NCBI GenBank assembly: GCA_964648295.1
Contig: CAZYNH010000002.1
Span: forward strand, 262,695-326,694
From: UBA4055 sp964648295
Lineage (GTDB): Bacteria > UBA4055
Direction of reading: 5' to 3'
Length of the DNA stretch: 64,000 bases
The notes beneath the pieces were generated by a model. It ran no database searches, was not told where the DNA came from, and saw only the letters and a list, made by a program, of their open reading frames with translations. The position numbers were made by a program, and so were the translations under genes. Position 1 is the first letter of the stretch. Each line of letters opens with the position of its first letter. Shown in pieces: positions 34,070-42,687 of the stretch.

Positions 34070-35996
34070 TTTTTCCTCCTACAGCTCCTATCATATACAG
34101 GTTGTTAGCGCTTGAAAGAGACGCAAGTTTTAACTTTAAAGGCAGATAGTGTTCTTTTTTAAAATGTATCAGGGAACTCTCAAAATGATAAGAGACCTCA
34201 AGCGTCTTTCCGTCATTTTTGCTGTTGAGAGAGGTCTTAAAGCCCATAAAATCCAGATCCGCAGGATGCGGTATCGAGACTTCTGATATCTCCCTGTCGA
34301 ATTCCATTATTATTTTTGTGTCCATACTGTATGTTCCGCCCATTTTGAAATCAGATTTTCTTTCATTGAGACCGAAAGTCCTCATCACGCTTCCGTAAAG
34401 AAAATGAATATCCAGTTTTGGAGCTATGAAGGGAATAAAAACATGGTCATCGGTCCTTGTTGCTATCCCGGGTATTCTGACTCTGGCTGTAACAGTTATA
34501 TCACTGCTGAAATCTTTCGGATCGGTGTATGTGATATCTTCAACTTCCGCGTTAGAATTAATTCCGGATATGATCCTCGTTAAGAGCGTCCGCGTTTCGT
34601 GGTCGGAGTAATTCGAGAAAATGCTGCGGGCGATCGTGTCTGCAAGACCGTTCACTTTCATCTCGACTTTACCTTCGGCGTCGTCGCCGGAGACCTTAAG
34701 GTCGATGCTGATCGCGGAATTGTTATCCTCAGGCGGGGAGACAGGCGTAGTTCTCAAAGTCGCGCCTTTTTCGCTCGCGATCAGGTAACTTGAGTCCTCC
34801 TCGTACTTGGGAAGAAAATCCTTTGTTGTCTCGTCGGTCGGATCAAATATGAACTCCGGGTCACCGTTATCATCATACGAAACAGTGATCGCGTGGTTGA
34901 ACCATACCATCGGCGCTTCAAAGTTCAGCCTGCTCCCCGACGAGATCAGGATGACATCCGATCCGATCCCTGCGAGCCGCAGCATTGCCGTGAGAAGGGC
35001 GGCCTTGTCGCGGCAGACCCCGCCGCGCGTGTCGAATGTAAAAGTCACATCGTGCGGCTCGAACCCCGGCCTGTTCTTCTCCATGTCCACTCCGAGGTAT
35101 CTTACATTACGCGCCACCCAGTAGAACAGGCGAGAAGCTTTCTCCTGCCTTGTCTGAGCGCCCTCGACTATCTCAAGGGCTTTGACCTTCATTTCTTCGC
35201 TCGGATCCATATGAGGCTTAACGATATTGTAATACCATCTCGAGATGTCCTCCCATTCCTTAACCGATGTTATCCTGATATGGTGATTCACAAAATTCCA
35301 GTCCTCCGAATCGCTTTCCCAGATCAGTCTCTGCGTGTTCTTATTGCTCCATGAATATATTGCTCTTCCGTCTGATACTTTTCTGGTATGATCGTAGGCA
35401 ATATTCTTCTTATTAAGTTCGTGGATGTATATTTTTTTCCCCTCGGGCATGTTAAGCTCGAAGTGATCGCTGACATGCGAGGAATAGCTCTCGAAAGCGA
35501 AAATGTCAAAGAAATTACTCTCCATTATCTGTTTCTTAACATATCTAGTGGTCTTTTCATAAACTATATCCCTGTTTTCCAGCCCGGGAAGAGTGCCTGT
35601 ATAGAATTTCGAGTTGTTAGAGTATATGTTGCTCCATCCGGGAGAGTCCTGCCTGATAAGGAATTCCTTCGGATCGAGATCGGTAATCTTCCCGTCAGGT
35701 TTTATTATTCTGATTGTGTTCACCACAAGCGAATCGTAGTTGACATCTTCGGAATAGAAAACAGAGTTTTCTCTTTTGCCCTCTTCGTTCAGGATTAGAC
35801 GGTAACTCTCCGTGGTTTCATACCCCATGAACTCTTCGTCCAGCATAACAAGTTTGTTCAGAATGTAGACCTCATTGCTGCCGGGAAAATCCGCCTGCTT
35901 TACGCCTGCAAGCATTTCCAGAGCTTTTTCATAAGGAACATATTCGGCATAGACAAGAACAGCAGATACTAGAAGAGCCTCAATAATTTTCTTCAT
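34062..35996 (-). CDS. Secreted DUF3857/transglutaminase-like protein, active-site intact
   Basis: 644 residues from ATG 35996 (GAGG 5-6 nt upstream). Signal peptide KKIIEALLVSAVLVYA. DUF3857 domain (about 40-220), transglutaminase core (about 260-400) with RGGVCRDKAALLTAMLRLAG (Cys328), WFNHAITVSY (His) and FIFDPTDE (Asp): a complete Cys-His-Asp triad. The C-terminal beta domain resembles DUF3858. Probably periplasmic or surface exposed, with protease or transglutaminase chemistry on an unknown substrate. First gene of the DUF3857-DUF3857-earP-efp series. Confidence 0.83.
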   Translation of the reverse strand: MKKIIEALLVSAVLVYAEYVPYEKALEMLAGVKQADFPGSNEVYILNKLVMLDEEFMGYETTESYRLILNEEGKRENSVFYSEDVNYDSLVVNTIRIIKPDGKITDLDPKEFLIRQDSPGWSNIYSNNSKFYTGTLPGLENRDIVYEKTTRYVKKQIMESNFFDIFAFESYSSHVSDHFELNMPEGKKIYIHELNKKNIAYDHTRKVSDGRAIYSWSNKNTQRLIWESDSEDWNFVNHHIRITSVKEWEDISRWYYNIVKPHMDPSEEMKVKALEIVEGAQTRQEKASRLFYWVARNVRYLGVDMEKNRPGFEPHDVTFTFDTRGGVCRDKAALLTAMLRLAGIGSDVILISSGSRLNFEAPMVWFNHAITVSYDDNGDPEFIFDPTDETTKDFLPKYEEDSSYLIASEKGATLRTTPVSPPEDNNSAISIDLKVSGDDAEGKVEMKVNGLADTIARSIFSNYSDHETRTLLTRIISGINSNAEVEDITYTDPKDFSSDITVTARVRIPGIATRTDDHVFIPFIAPKLDIHFLYGSVMRTFGLNERKSDFKMGGTYSMDTKIIMEFDREISEVSIPHPADLDFMGFKTSLNSKNDGKTLEVSYHFESSLIHFKKEHYLPLKLKLASLSSANNLYMIGAVGGKNE

Positions 35997-36085
35997 GAAC
36001 ACCTCGCAACTGTTTTTGATTAACATTAAGAAATTTCAAGGCGATAAACAAGTATATAATAAATTATTCCTATTAATCATTTTGT

Positions 36086-36114
36086 TTGACATTACTTATG
36101 ATTTTGTATATAAT
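36086..36114 (+). promoter_or_regulatory. Perfect consensus promoter of the GT9 gene
   Basis: TTGACA (36086-36091), 17 bp, TATAAT (36109-36114). Only 6 nt separate the -10 from the ATG at 36121, so transcription is expected to begin at or within a base or two of the start codon. Confidence 0.8.
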
Positions 36115-36120
36115 TTGGCG

Positions 36121-37191
36121 ATGAAAAAGAGGTGTCTGATATTTTTTACGATAGGAATAGGCGATTCGCTGATGGTCACTCCTGTCGTTGAACAGATAAA
36201 GAATTTTGACGATCTCGAGTTGGAAGCTTTAACAATGAGCCCGCAGGTAACCGATATTATTCAGAACTCGGGTTTTTTTAATAAAGTGCATTTTGTTGAT
36301 TTCCTCAACGAAGACATTATAACCTCGGTAAGATCGGTTCTTGAACTTAGAAAGAACAGCTATGATATTTCAATACTGGTCTTCCCTTCGAACAATTATA
36401 AATACCATCTTGTTCATTACATGATCGGAGCTAAAAAACGATTCGGAATAAGATACACTGTGCGTAACTTTCCCAACCTGAATATACTTTCCGGCAGCCT
36501 TTTAAAAGAGAACAAGTCACTTCATGCCATTGAGCAGAATTTCAGGCTGTTCGAGTTCGCTCTGGAAAGAAAGATCAAGAGGTCAGAAAAGATGACGATA
36601 GACCTTATTCACACGGACAGAGAGCTCGCTGAAGACTTCATACTGCAGAATTCGCTTAAAGGGAAAGTGCTTGTAGGCATACACGCCGGTAGCGATACGT
36701 TTAAGAACATGGAAAAGAAAAGATGGAACTGGAGGAAATATGCAGGCCTGATAAAAAGTTTCAGGGACTGCGAAAATATTCATTTCATTCTCTTCGGCGG
36801 AAAAGCGGAGAACAGGCTCAACGAAAGAATATGTTCAGAGGCAGGCAGAAACTGCTCTGTTTTGAAGAACGCATCTTTTTTTCACTCTGCCGCGTTAGTT
36901 GAAAAATGTTCAGTCTTTGTTTCAGGCGACACCGGCCTCATGCATACTGCATCGGCTCTGAAAGTTCCTGTCATATCAATATTCGGCCCTACAAGTTCCG
37001 TTTACGCCAGGCCTCTCAATGAGGGCAGCGTGGTTGTAAAAAAGGATCACCCCTGCGTTCCGTGCTATGAGTATTCAACATCACCCTTATCCTGCAGTCA
37101 GGAAAGAAAATATAAGTGCCTTGACGATATAACTGTTGAAGAAATTGATGAAATACTAAGGAAAAAATTAGCCCCGGGGATAAATAAATGA
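36121..37191 (+). CDS. Glycosyltransferase family 9 (heptosyltransferase-like)
   Basis: 357 residues from ATG 36121 (MKKRCLIFFTIGIGDSL). The open frame extends further upstream, but the promoter lies inside that extension, which fixes the start. GT-B fold: N-terminal GIGDSLMVTPVVEQI, then LVGIHAGSDTFKNM and the donor-binding FVSGDTGLMHTASAL and VISIFGPTSS. GT9 members add heptose or similar sugars to lipopolysaccharide. No Shine-Dalgarno site is present and the transcript is predicted leaderless. It overlaps ackA by ATGA. Confidence 0.86.
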   Translation: MKKRCLIFFTIGIGDSLMVTPVVEQIKNFDDLELEALTMSPQVTDIIQNSGFFNKVHFVDFLNEDIITSVRSVLELRKNSYDISILVFPSNNYKYHLVHYMIGAKKRFGIRYTVRNFPNLNILSGSLLKENKSLHAIEQNFRLFEFALERKIKRSEKMTIDLIHTDRELAEDFILQNSLKGKVLVGIHAGSDTFKNMEKKRWNWRKYAGLIKSFRDCENIHFILFGGKAENRLNERICSEAGRNCSVLKNASFFHSAALVEKCSVFVSGDTGLMHTASALKVPVISIFGPTSSVYARPLNEGSVVVKKDHPCVPCYEYSTSPLSCSQERKYKCLDDITVEEIDEILRKKLAPGINK

Positions 37192-38399
37192 AGATTCTTG
37201 TTCTGAACTGCGGAAGCTCGTCGATAAAATACCAGCTGTTCGAGATGACAGGTAAAAAATGTCTGGCAAAAGGTAATGTTCAGAAGATAGGTCTTCTCGG
37301 AACCTATATAGATCACGAGAACGATAAGAGCATCAGGATCAGGATCGATAAATCCATACCCGACCATCAGAAAGGGATCGAGGAGATACTCAAAATTATA
37401 ATTAACCCTGAATTCGGTTCACTGATAAATTACGACGAGATAAACGCTATCGGGCACAGAGTGGTACACGGCGGGGAGACATTCAGCGACCATGTGCTGA
37501 TCGACGACGAGGTAATAAAAACTATAGAAACAATAAGCAATCTGGCTCCACTTCACAATCCTCAGAACCTGAAAGGTATAATTTCCGCCCAGCAGATCCT
37601 GCCTAAAGTTCCTCAGGCGGCAGTATTTGACACAGCTTTCCATCAGACTATACCCCAGCATTCATACATGTACCCGCTTCCGTACTCTGTTTATATTAAA
37701 GACAAGGTCAGAAGGTACGGTTTTCACGGCACCAGCCATTATTATGTTTCAAGGAAAGCCTATGAGGACTACGGGCTCGATCAGGAAAACTCGAAACTGG
37801 TCACATGCCATCTGGGGAACGGGGCGTCGATAACTGCGGTACTTAACGGGAAGTCAATAGATACGTCAATGGGGATGACACCTGTTGAAGGCCTGATGAT
37901 GGGCACCAGAGTGGGAGATATTGATGCCGGAGCTCTCATACATATCATGACAACAGAGGAACTGAGCCTGAAGGAGATCAATAATCTGATCAACAAACAG
38001 AGCGGCATACTCGGAATTTCAGGCATATCGAACGATATGAGAGAACTCCAGGCGGCGAAGCACAAGGGCGGGGACAGAGCTAAACTTGCATATGACATGT
38101 TTATTTACAGGATAAGAAAGTATATCGGGGCTTATGCCGCCACGATGAACGGGATCGACGGGATCATATTCACAGGGGGAATTGGCGAGAACGATCCTGA
38201 AGTCAGAAGAGATGTTTGCGCCGGTTTTGGTTATCTTGGGCTTGAGTTCGTTAACGAAAAGAACGATGAACTGAAAGGAAGGCAGGAACTTCTTTCGACC
38301 CTGAATTCAAAGGTGAAAGTAGCTGTAATACCTACGAACGAGGAGCTGGTGATCGCAGAAGAGACTTTCAGACTTGTTTCAGAGTGTAATAAGTCTTGA
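37188..38399 (+). CDS. ackA: Acetate kinase
   Basis: 403 residues, normal length. Motifs MKILVLNCGSSSIKYQLFE, GHRVVHGGE, VFDTAFHQTIP, RYGFHGTSHYYV, VTCHLGNGASI and DGIIFTGGIGEND are intact. It makes ATP and acetate from acetyl phosphate. No phosphotransacetylase gene is adjacent. The last codons overlap the -35 of the SRP RNA promoter. Confidence 0.97.
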   Translation: MKILVLNCGSSSIKYQLFEMTGKKCLAKGNVQKIGLLGTYIDHENDKSIRIRIDKSIPDHQKGIEEILKIIINPEFGSLINYDEINAIGHRVVHGGETFSDHVLIDDEVIKTIETISNLAPLHNPQNLKGIISAQQILPKVPQAAVFDTAFHQTIPQHSYMYPLPYSVYIKDKVRRYGFHGTSHYYVSRKAYEDYGLDQENSKLVTCHLGNGASITAVLNGKSIDTSMGMTPVEGLMMGTRVGDIDAGALIHIMTTEELSLKEINNLINKQSGILGISGISNDMRELQAAKHKGGDRAKLAYDMFIYRIRKYIGAYAATMNGIDGIIFTGGIGENDPEVRRDVCAGFGYLGLEFVNEKNDELKGRQELLSTLNSKVKVAVIPTNEELVIAEETFRLVSECNKS

Positions 38400-38424
38400 C
38401 ATAAACCTAATTTATTCTTATTTT
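38396..38424 (+). promoter_or_regulatory. Promoter of the SRP RNA gene
   Basis: TTGACA (38396-38401) overlapping the ackA stop, 17 bp, TATTTT (38419-38424). Predicted start about 38431, directly at the 5' end of the SRP RNA. Confidence 0.8.
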
Positions 38425-38431
38425 CGCACTT

Positions 38432-38529
38432 TGCCGGGACCTGTGCAATGGAGACTCGGGGAACGGGTCAGGACCTAACGGTAGCAGCCACACCCGAATA
38501 TCCATGTGTTGCAGTAATCCCGGCTTTTT
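38432..38529 (+). ncRNA. ffs: Small bacterial signal recognition particle RNA (4.5S type)
   Basis: About 95 nt, predicted to fold into one long hairpin. The terminal stem GCCGGGA (38433-38439) pairs with TCCCGGC (38518-38524) and is followed by T5, which also makes it the terminator. Inner helices CTG...ATGGA / TCCAT...CAG follow. The conserved domain IV is GGGTCAGGACC, tetraloop TAAC, GGTAGCAGCC, with the symmetric and asymmetric internal loops that bind Ffh. The apical loop is UAAC (URRC type) in place of the common GGAA. It has its own promoter. Confidence 0.92.
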
Positions 38530-38562
38530 GTTATAACCAGGAAAAACTTGAGGGCACGCGAA

Positions 38563-39549
38563 ATGAAAAAGGTCTTTATTACCTGCGGGGACATAAACGG
38601 TGTCGGCAACGAACTGGTGCTCAAATATTTTTCTGACAAGGACAGTTTTGATCAGGATATATTTGTTATAATCGGCAGCCGGAGTGTTTTCTTAAGAACT
38701 GCCGCCCTTCTGGGATATGATGTTCAGACCTACAAACAAATTTCTGAAGATCAGTTATCAAATATCAGCCGTCCGGGCCTGTATTTCTTAGACATACCTT
38801 TTTCGGGGCTTTTGCATGAACCGGGAAAACCTACGGCGTCAGCCGGGAAACTGTCAGGGATGGCAATAGAAAAGGGTGTGCGCCTGGCTTCAGAGAACGG
38901 CGGTGTTCTGGTCACCTGCCCGATTAATAAATATTCGCTACATCTTGGAGGATACGATTATCCCGGACATACCGAGTTCATAGCCGAGCTGCTGAAGACA
39001 GACGATTTTCTCATGATACTTGACGGCGGCGAGATAAAAGTGGCTCTGGTAACAACACATTTGCCGATATCGGCGGTTCCGGGCGCTCTCAGCACAGAAC
39101 TTATAGCCCGGAAAGGCGAAATACTTTACAGGTCGCTTGTGAAAAACTACAAAATCGAAAGGCCATACATATCTGTGCTTTCGCTCAACCCTCACGCCGG
39201 TGACGGAGGGCTGTTCGGGGACGAGGAACCGCGGATCATATCGCCGGCGATAGAGAAGCTCAATGAGCTTACATTCAACAGGGGGATATTTGCGGGCCCC
39301 GTGCCTTCAGACACTGCTTTCACGAAAAAAAATATGGCAAAAACTGACGCTTTTCTGGTAATGTACCATGATCAGGGTCTGATCCCGTTAAAGCTCATGT
39401 CTTTCGGCAGCGCGGTGAATTTTACGGCCGGCCTTCCGATAATCAGAACAAGCCCGGATCACGGGACAGCTTATGACATTGCGGGGAAAGGCGTAGCGGA
39501 TATAAAAAGTTTTAAAAACGCCGTACAGAAAGCTTTGAGTTTTATATAG
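38563..39549 (+). CDS. pdxA: 4-hydroxythreonine-4-phosphate dehydrogenase
   Basis: 328 residues from ATG 38563 (GAGGG 9 nt upstream). The three metal-binding His positions lie in YPGHTEFIAE, LNPHAGDGGLFGDEE and VMYHDQGLIPLK; the C-terminal RTSPDHGTAYDIAGKG is also conserved. PdxA oxidises 4-phosphohydroxy-threonine in de novo pyridoxal phosphate synthesis. No other pdx genes are nearby. Confidence 0.95.
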   Translation: MKKVFITCGDINGVGNELVLKYFSDKDSFDQDIFVIIGSRSVFLRTAALLGYDVQTYKQISEDQLSNISRPGLYFLDIPFSGLLHEPGKPTASAGKLSGMAIEKGVRLASENGGVLVTCPINKYSLHLGGYDYPGHTEFIAELLKTDDFLMILDGGEIKVALVTTHLPISAVPGALSTELIARKGEILYRSLVKNYKIERPYISVLSLNPHAGDGGLFGDEEPRIISPAIEKLNELTFNRGIFAGPVPSDTAFTKKNMAKTDAFLVMYHDQGLIPLKLMSFGSAVNFTAGLPIIRTSPDHGTAYDIAGKGVADIKSFKNAVQKALSFI

Positions 39550-39552
39550 TTT

Positions 39553-40128
39553 TTATTCTTCAGGTATCCTGAACATATCCTCTCTGACCTTAATATCGTT
39601 GATTATCTTCACTCTGATCTTATGATGTCTTAAATAATCGTCTTTTATGGTCGAAAGATATCTGTTGAATTTGTTCATATACTCCAGCTGTGAAGAAACT
39701 GTGGTTATATTAAGGTCGTTCTCTAATGCTATCGTGTTTACATTATACTTAATGACGCCGAATTTCGTGGCTATGAAAACTATGTCCACCTCGCTTTTCT
39801 TTATCATATTATATGCCACGGTGACCAACTTGTTGTCGAACTGGGCGTTGGTATTCTCTTTGTTCGCCTGAATGTCCTCGTAGCCGATTATGCCTTCTTT
39901 GTGGCAGTAGATTATATCCGCCATGTTCGATTTCAGTCTCATGGCAAGCGCGTAGGTCTGGGGATTTTTTTCGTATTCCTCAATCTGTTTCAGTATCTGG
40001 TTCTTTATCAGAAAGTGGGTGACATGAAGTTTGCTCGGTTCATAATTAAGCTGAGTATTGACACCGATAATAATATCCTCATGGAATATTGAGGCGTCGT
40101 GAAACACAGCTACATTTATTTCCTTCAT
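39553..40128 (-). CDS. Conserved-looking hypothetical protein
   Basis: 191 residues, no signal or membrane segment. The N-terminus (INVAVFHDASIFHED) and a later hydrophobic strand followed by a helix (VDIVFIATKFGVIKYNVNTI) vaguely recall NYN/PIN-like nuclease folds, but the acidic residues are not convincing. The C-terminus is charged. It converges on pdxA with 3 nt between stops. Function unknown. Confidence 0.6.
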   Translation of the reverse strand: MKEINVAVFHDASIFHEDIIIGVNTQLNYEPSKLHVTHFLIKNQILKQIEEYEKNPQTYALAMRLKSNMADIIYCHKEGIIGYEDIQANKENTNAQFDNKLVTVAYNMIKKSEVDIVFIATKFGVIKYNVNTIALENDLNITTVSSQLEYMNKFNRYLSTIKDDYLRHHKIRVKIINDIKVREDMFRIPEE

Positions 40129-40249
40129 AATAGACTTCCCGGTATATTAATTTTTGCACTTCAGCTAATTTCAAATATATTAAATAAATTCTTGTATTTC
40201 CGCAATAATTTTATATCTTATTTTTCGCGGCAATTTAGGGAGATCGGTT

Positions 40250-41086
40250 ATGTCAAGATTTGCGCTCATTTATATATTATCGGCCTTAATTCTGACCTCA
40301 TGTTCGGGGAAAGAACCGGGAGTTGATAGAGGATATAAGATCATCGCTATGTCTCCGGCGATAGTGGAGACGGTTTTTTTTCTGGGAAGAGGTAAAGACA
40401 TTATCGGAACTTCGGGGCATTGTAAATATCCTGAAGAAGCGGTCTGGATCCCGGTAGTTGGAGGTATATCGGATATTAATCCGGAATTTGTTTTAAAAAC
40501 GGGACCTGATATTGTTCTTCTGATGCCTTCGCAGAAAAATATTTCTGAAAAACTTGACCTTCTTGGTATTAAAAACCTGATCGTCAGCCAGGAGACGCTG
40601 GACGAAATTCTCGATTCATTCGTTTTGATAGGTAAAGAGATCGGTATGGAAAAACGAGCCGGAACCGTCAGAGATTCTTTAAGGAACGAACTGGATAAGA
40701 TCAGGTGTCCCGAAAACGGTCTCAGAGCTCTTATATCTGTAGGAAGGGAATACGGAAAGCAGGTGTCATATATCTATTCCAGCGGTCGGACAGGTTTTCT
40801 AAATGATATTATTGAGCTTTTGGGTTATTCGAACGCTCTGGAGACATCCATTCCTTATCCGAAGGTAAGCGCGGAAGCTATAATGTCGCTTGACCCCGAT
40901 ATCATTATCGATCTGATACCTGCAAATCCTGCGGGTGATAATGAACTTTTAAAAGACTGGGGAATGTTCAAAAGAAGCAGGGCTTATCAGAATGGCAGAA
41001 TATTGATATTCTCCGGCAGCCATACGACAATTCCGGGTCCCCGGATCTTCGATTTCATAAAAGATCTAAAAGAAAAAGGGCTCTAA
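40250..41086 (+). CDS. BtuF/FhuD-like metal-chelate-binding lipoprotein
   Basis: 278 residues; GGGAG ribosome site. Lipobox ALILTSC, so lipidated at Cys18. The mature protein matches the helical-backbone substrate-binding family used for cobalamin, heme and siderophores: IIAMSPAIVETVFFLG, GTSGHCKYPEEA, PDIVLLMPSQ and a C-terminal half with LDPDIIIDLIPA. The ligand is not predictable. No permease or ATPase is adjacent, so it works with a distant transporter or as a stand-alone binder. Confidence 0.83.
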   Translation: MSRFALIYILSALILTSCSGKEPGVDRGYKIIAMSPAIVETVFFLGRGKDIIGTSGHCKYPEEAVWIPVVGGISDINPEFVLKTGPDIVLLMPSQKNISEKLDLLGIKNLIVSQETLDEILDSFVLIGKEIGMEKRAGTVRDSLRNELDKIRCPENGLRALISVGREYGKQVSYIYSSGRTGFLNDIIELLGYSNALETSIPYPKVSAEAIMSLDPDIIIDLIPANPAGDNELLKDWGMFKRSRAYQNGRILIFSGSHTTIPGPRIFDFIKDLKEKGL

Positions 41087-41097
41087 AAAAGAGCCCT
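41071..41097 (-). terminator. Intrinsic terminator of the outer-membrane protein gene
   Basis: Read on the minus strand: AGGGCTC, 7-nt loop, GAGCCCT, then TTTTTCTTTT. It lies about 20 nt beyond the stop at 41118 and overlaps the stop codon of the convergent plus-strand gene. On the plus strand no T tract follows. Confidence 0.8.
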
Positions 41098-41117
41098 GTG
41101 AAGCTGAAAAGTTAGTA

Positions 41118-42608
41118 TCAGAACATGATCTTGGTGGAGATACTGATCGTTTTGATCGTTTCTTCTTTTCCTTTTATTACCCCGTCGCCGTTCATATCCT
41201 GAAATGTGTATCTGTAATCAAAGAATATCGCTGTGCCTTCGGCGATATCGTACCCGAGAATATACCCCAATACTGTACTCGGTGTTTTCCATTCCTTAAA
41301 ATTTTCGACATTATTCTGCATATAGTACGCCTTAGCCGCCGCGAGTTTCGGGACAAGGTTCTCTGCTAATGCAAATTCTCCGGTAAGCGATTTAACTGAT
41401 TTAATATCCTCTCCGCTGCCTGACCTCAGGTCCTGGTAATTTGCGTTCAGCCTGAAAATGCCCCATCCGTTAAAGTGCATTCCCACGAAAAACCCGTCAA
41501 GTGCAGGAACAGATTCGAGGATGTCCTGTTTTGTCATAAACGATCCTGTATTCGCATTGTAGAATGCTCTTTCCATTTCATATGTCGGATTGAAGTATCC
41601 GAAGAGGAATTCGCCGTCAGTATGTCTGTATTCGGCTCTGAATACGAACGGGCCGGATTGTATTCTGAAAGCCGGTGCTGAAAAACCCCAGCCGTAGTCG
41701 ACTATCTGAGCAATCTGTCCGTAAATATCAATTTTCATCAGTTCGCCTTTGTATATCGGGTACCCTATGTCAAAACCGTATGCTGTTACCTGTTTAGTCC
41801 TGTTCTTGAAATTCTCAAGAAGACTGTCTTTAACATCGCTTATCAGGCCGTAACTTACCATAGAGTCTGCCAGTGCGGGTGTCATTCTGTCCGCATAAAA
41901 ATTCCAGGCCGTGGCATATCTGTCGTCATCCGGATATCTGTCGATCTCGTTGGGGAATCCGTCATCGTCGTTATCCCTCAATCCGTTGTATTCGTTGAGA
42001 TCAGCCGCAACAGTTGCACCGACAGCCAGGTCTCCCCACACTTTATAAAATACTCTTGTTCCCACAAGAAGTCCGGGTTTATCTGTCAGGAGCTCCTTAT
42101 AGTTGTTAATAAGAAGTTCCCCGCCGAATTTTTCTGTCTCGAAGCTCAATTCCATCCCGAGCCTTTTATAGTGCGGGTACTCGATCATATTCGAATATCC
42201 GTCAACTATGATGTTGTAGCCCAGATAGCTGTAATCAAGACCGCCGAGCCTTATATAAAACGGGTCGCCCTTTTTTGCCCATCTTATATAATATATCTTG
42301 TCCAGGTAGTCCTCGAACTCATCCCAGTCCTCTTTCCTTATGTTGCCCTCTTCATCAATAAGAAGCTGAATATCCGCTCCGAAGCCGAGTTTTCCTACAG
42401 GAATATCAAGGCGGAGACCTATCTGCTGGTAATTTTTCCCGTCGACCGTTACGGCACCTATAACCGCTGTGCCTGCCACCCCGCTTCCCTGAGAAGTAGT
42501 CCCTCCTTCTTCAGCCGGCGTGTTCTCAATATTTTCACCGCCCGCCTCATCCTGTGCGTAAAGAAAGATCCCGCAAAGAACCAGAAACATGAATATTATT
42601 TTTTTCAT
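41118..42608 (-). CDS. Predicted outer-membrane beta-barrel protein with calcium-binding-like loops
   Basis: 496 residues from ATG 42608 (GGAGG 6 nt upstream). Signal peptide KKIIFMFLVLCGIFLYAQ, then a short acidic linker and many alternating amphipathic strands, ending in aromatic Phe (ISTKIMF), as outer-membrane barrels do. Two loops look like Ca2+ sites: DNDDDGFPNEID (thrombospondin type 3-like) and DMNGDGVIKGKEE (EF-hand-like). Family unknown; a porin or surface protein is plausible. It has a strong promoter and terminator, so it is monocistronic. Confidence 0.75.
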   Translation of the reverse strand: MKKIIFMFLVLCGIFLYAQDEAGGENIENTPAEEGGTTSQGSGVAGTAVIGAVTVDGKNYQQIGLRLDIPVGKLGFGADIQLLIDEEGNIRKEDWDEFEDYLDKIYYIRWAKKGDPFYIRLGGLDYSYLGYNIIVDGYSNMIEYPHYKRLGMELSFETEKFGGELLINNYKELLTDKPGLLVGTRVFYKVWGDLAVGATVAADLNEYNGLRDNDDDGFPNEIDRYPDDDRYATAWNFYADRMTPALADSMVSYGLISDVKDSLLENFKNRTKQVTAYGFDIGYPIYKGELMKIDIYGQIAQIVDYGWGFSAPAFRIQSGPFVFRAEYRHTDGEFLFGYFNPTYEMERAFYNANTGSFMTKQDILESVPALDGFFVGMHFNGWGIFRLNANYQDLRSGSGEDIKSVKSLTGEFALAENLVPKLAAAKAYYMQNNVENFKEWKTPSTVLGYILGYDIAEGTAIFFDYRYTFQDMNGDGVIKGKEETIKTISISTKIMF

Positions 42609-42652
42609 AGCAACCTCCGTAATAAGTGGATTTTTAATTAAACTCCCAAGGC

Positions 42653-42681
42653 AAGATAATTTCATTTTTTATTAATGTCAA
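42653..42681 (-). promoter_or_regulatory. Promoter of the outer-membrane protein gene
   Basis: Minus strand: TTGACA (42681-42676), 17 bp, TATCTT (42658-42653). Leader of about 38 nt including GGAGG. Confidence 0.75.
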
Positions 42682-42687
42682 ATTATT

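Noticed and set aside
38448..38636. 62-codon ORF across the SRP RNA
   Set aside because: The region is explained by the SRP RNA hairpin with its own promoter and terminator, and the ORF runs out of frame into pdxA.
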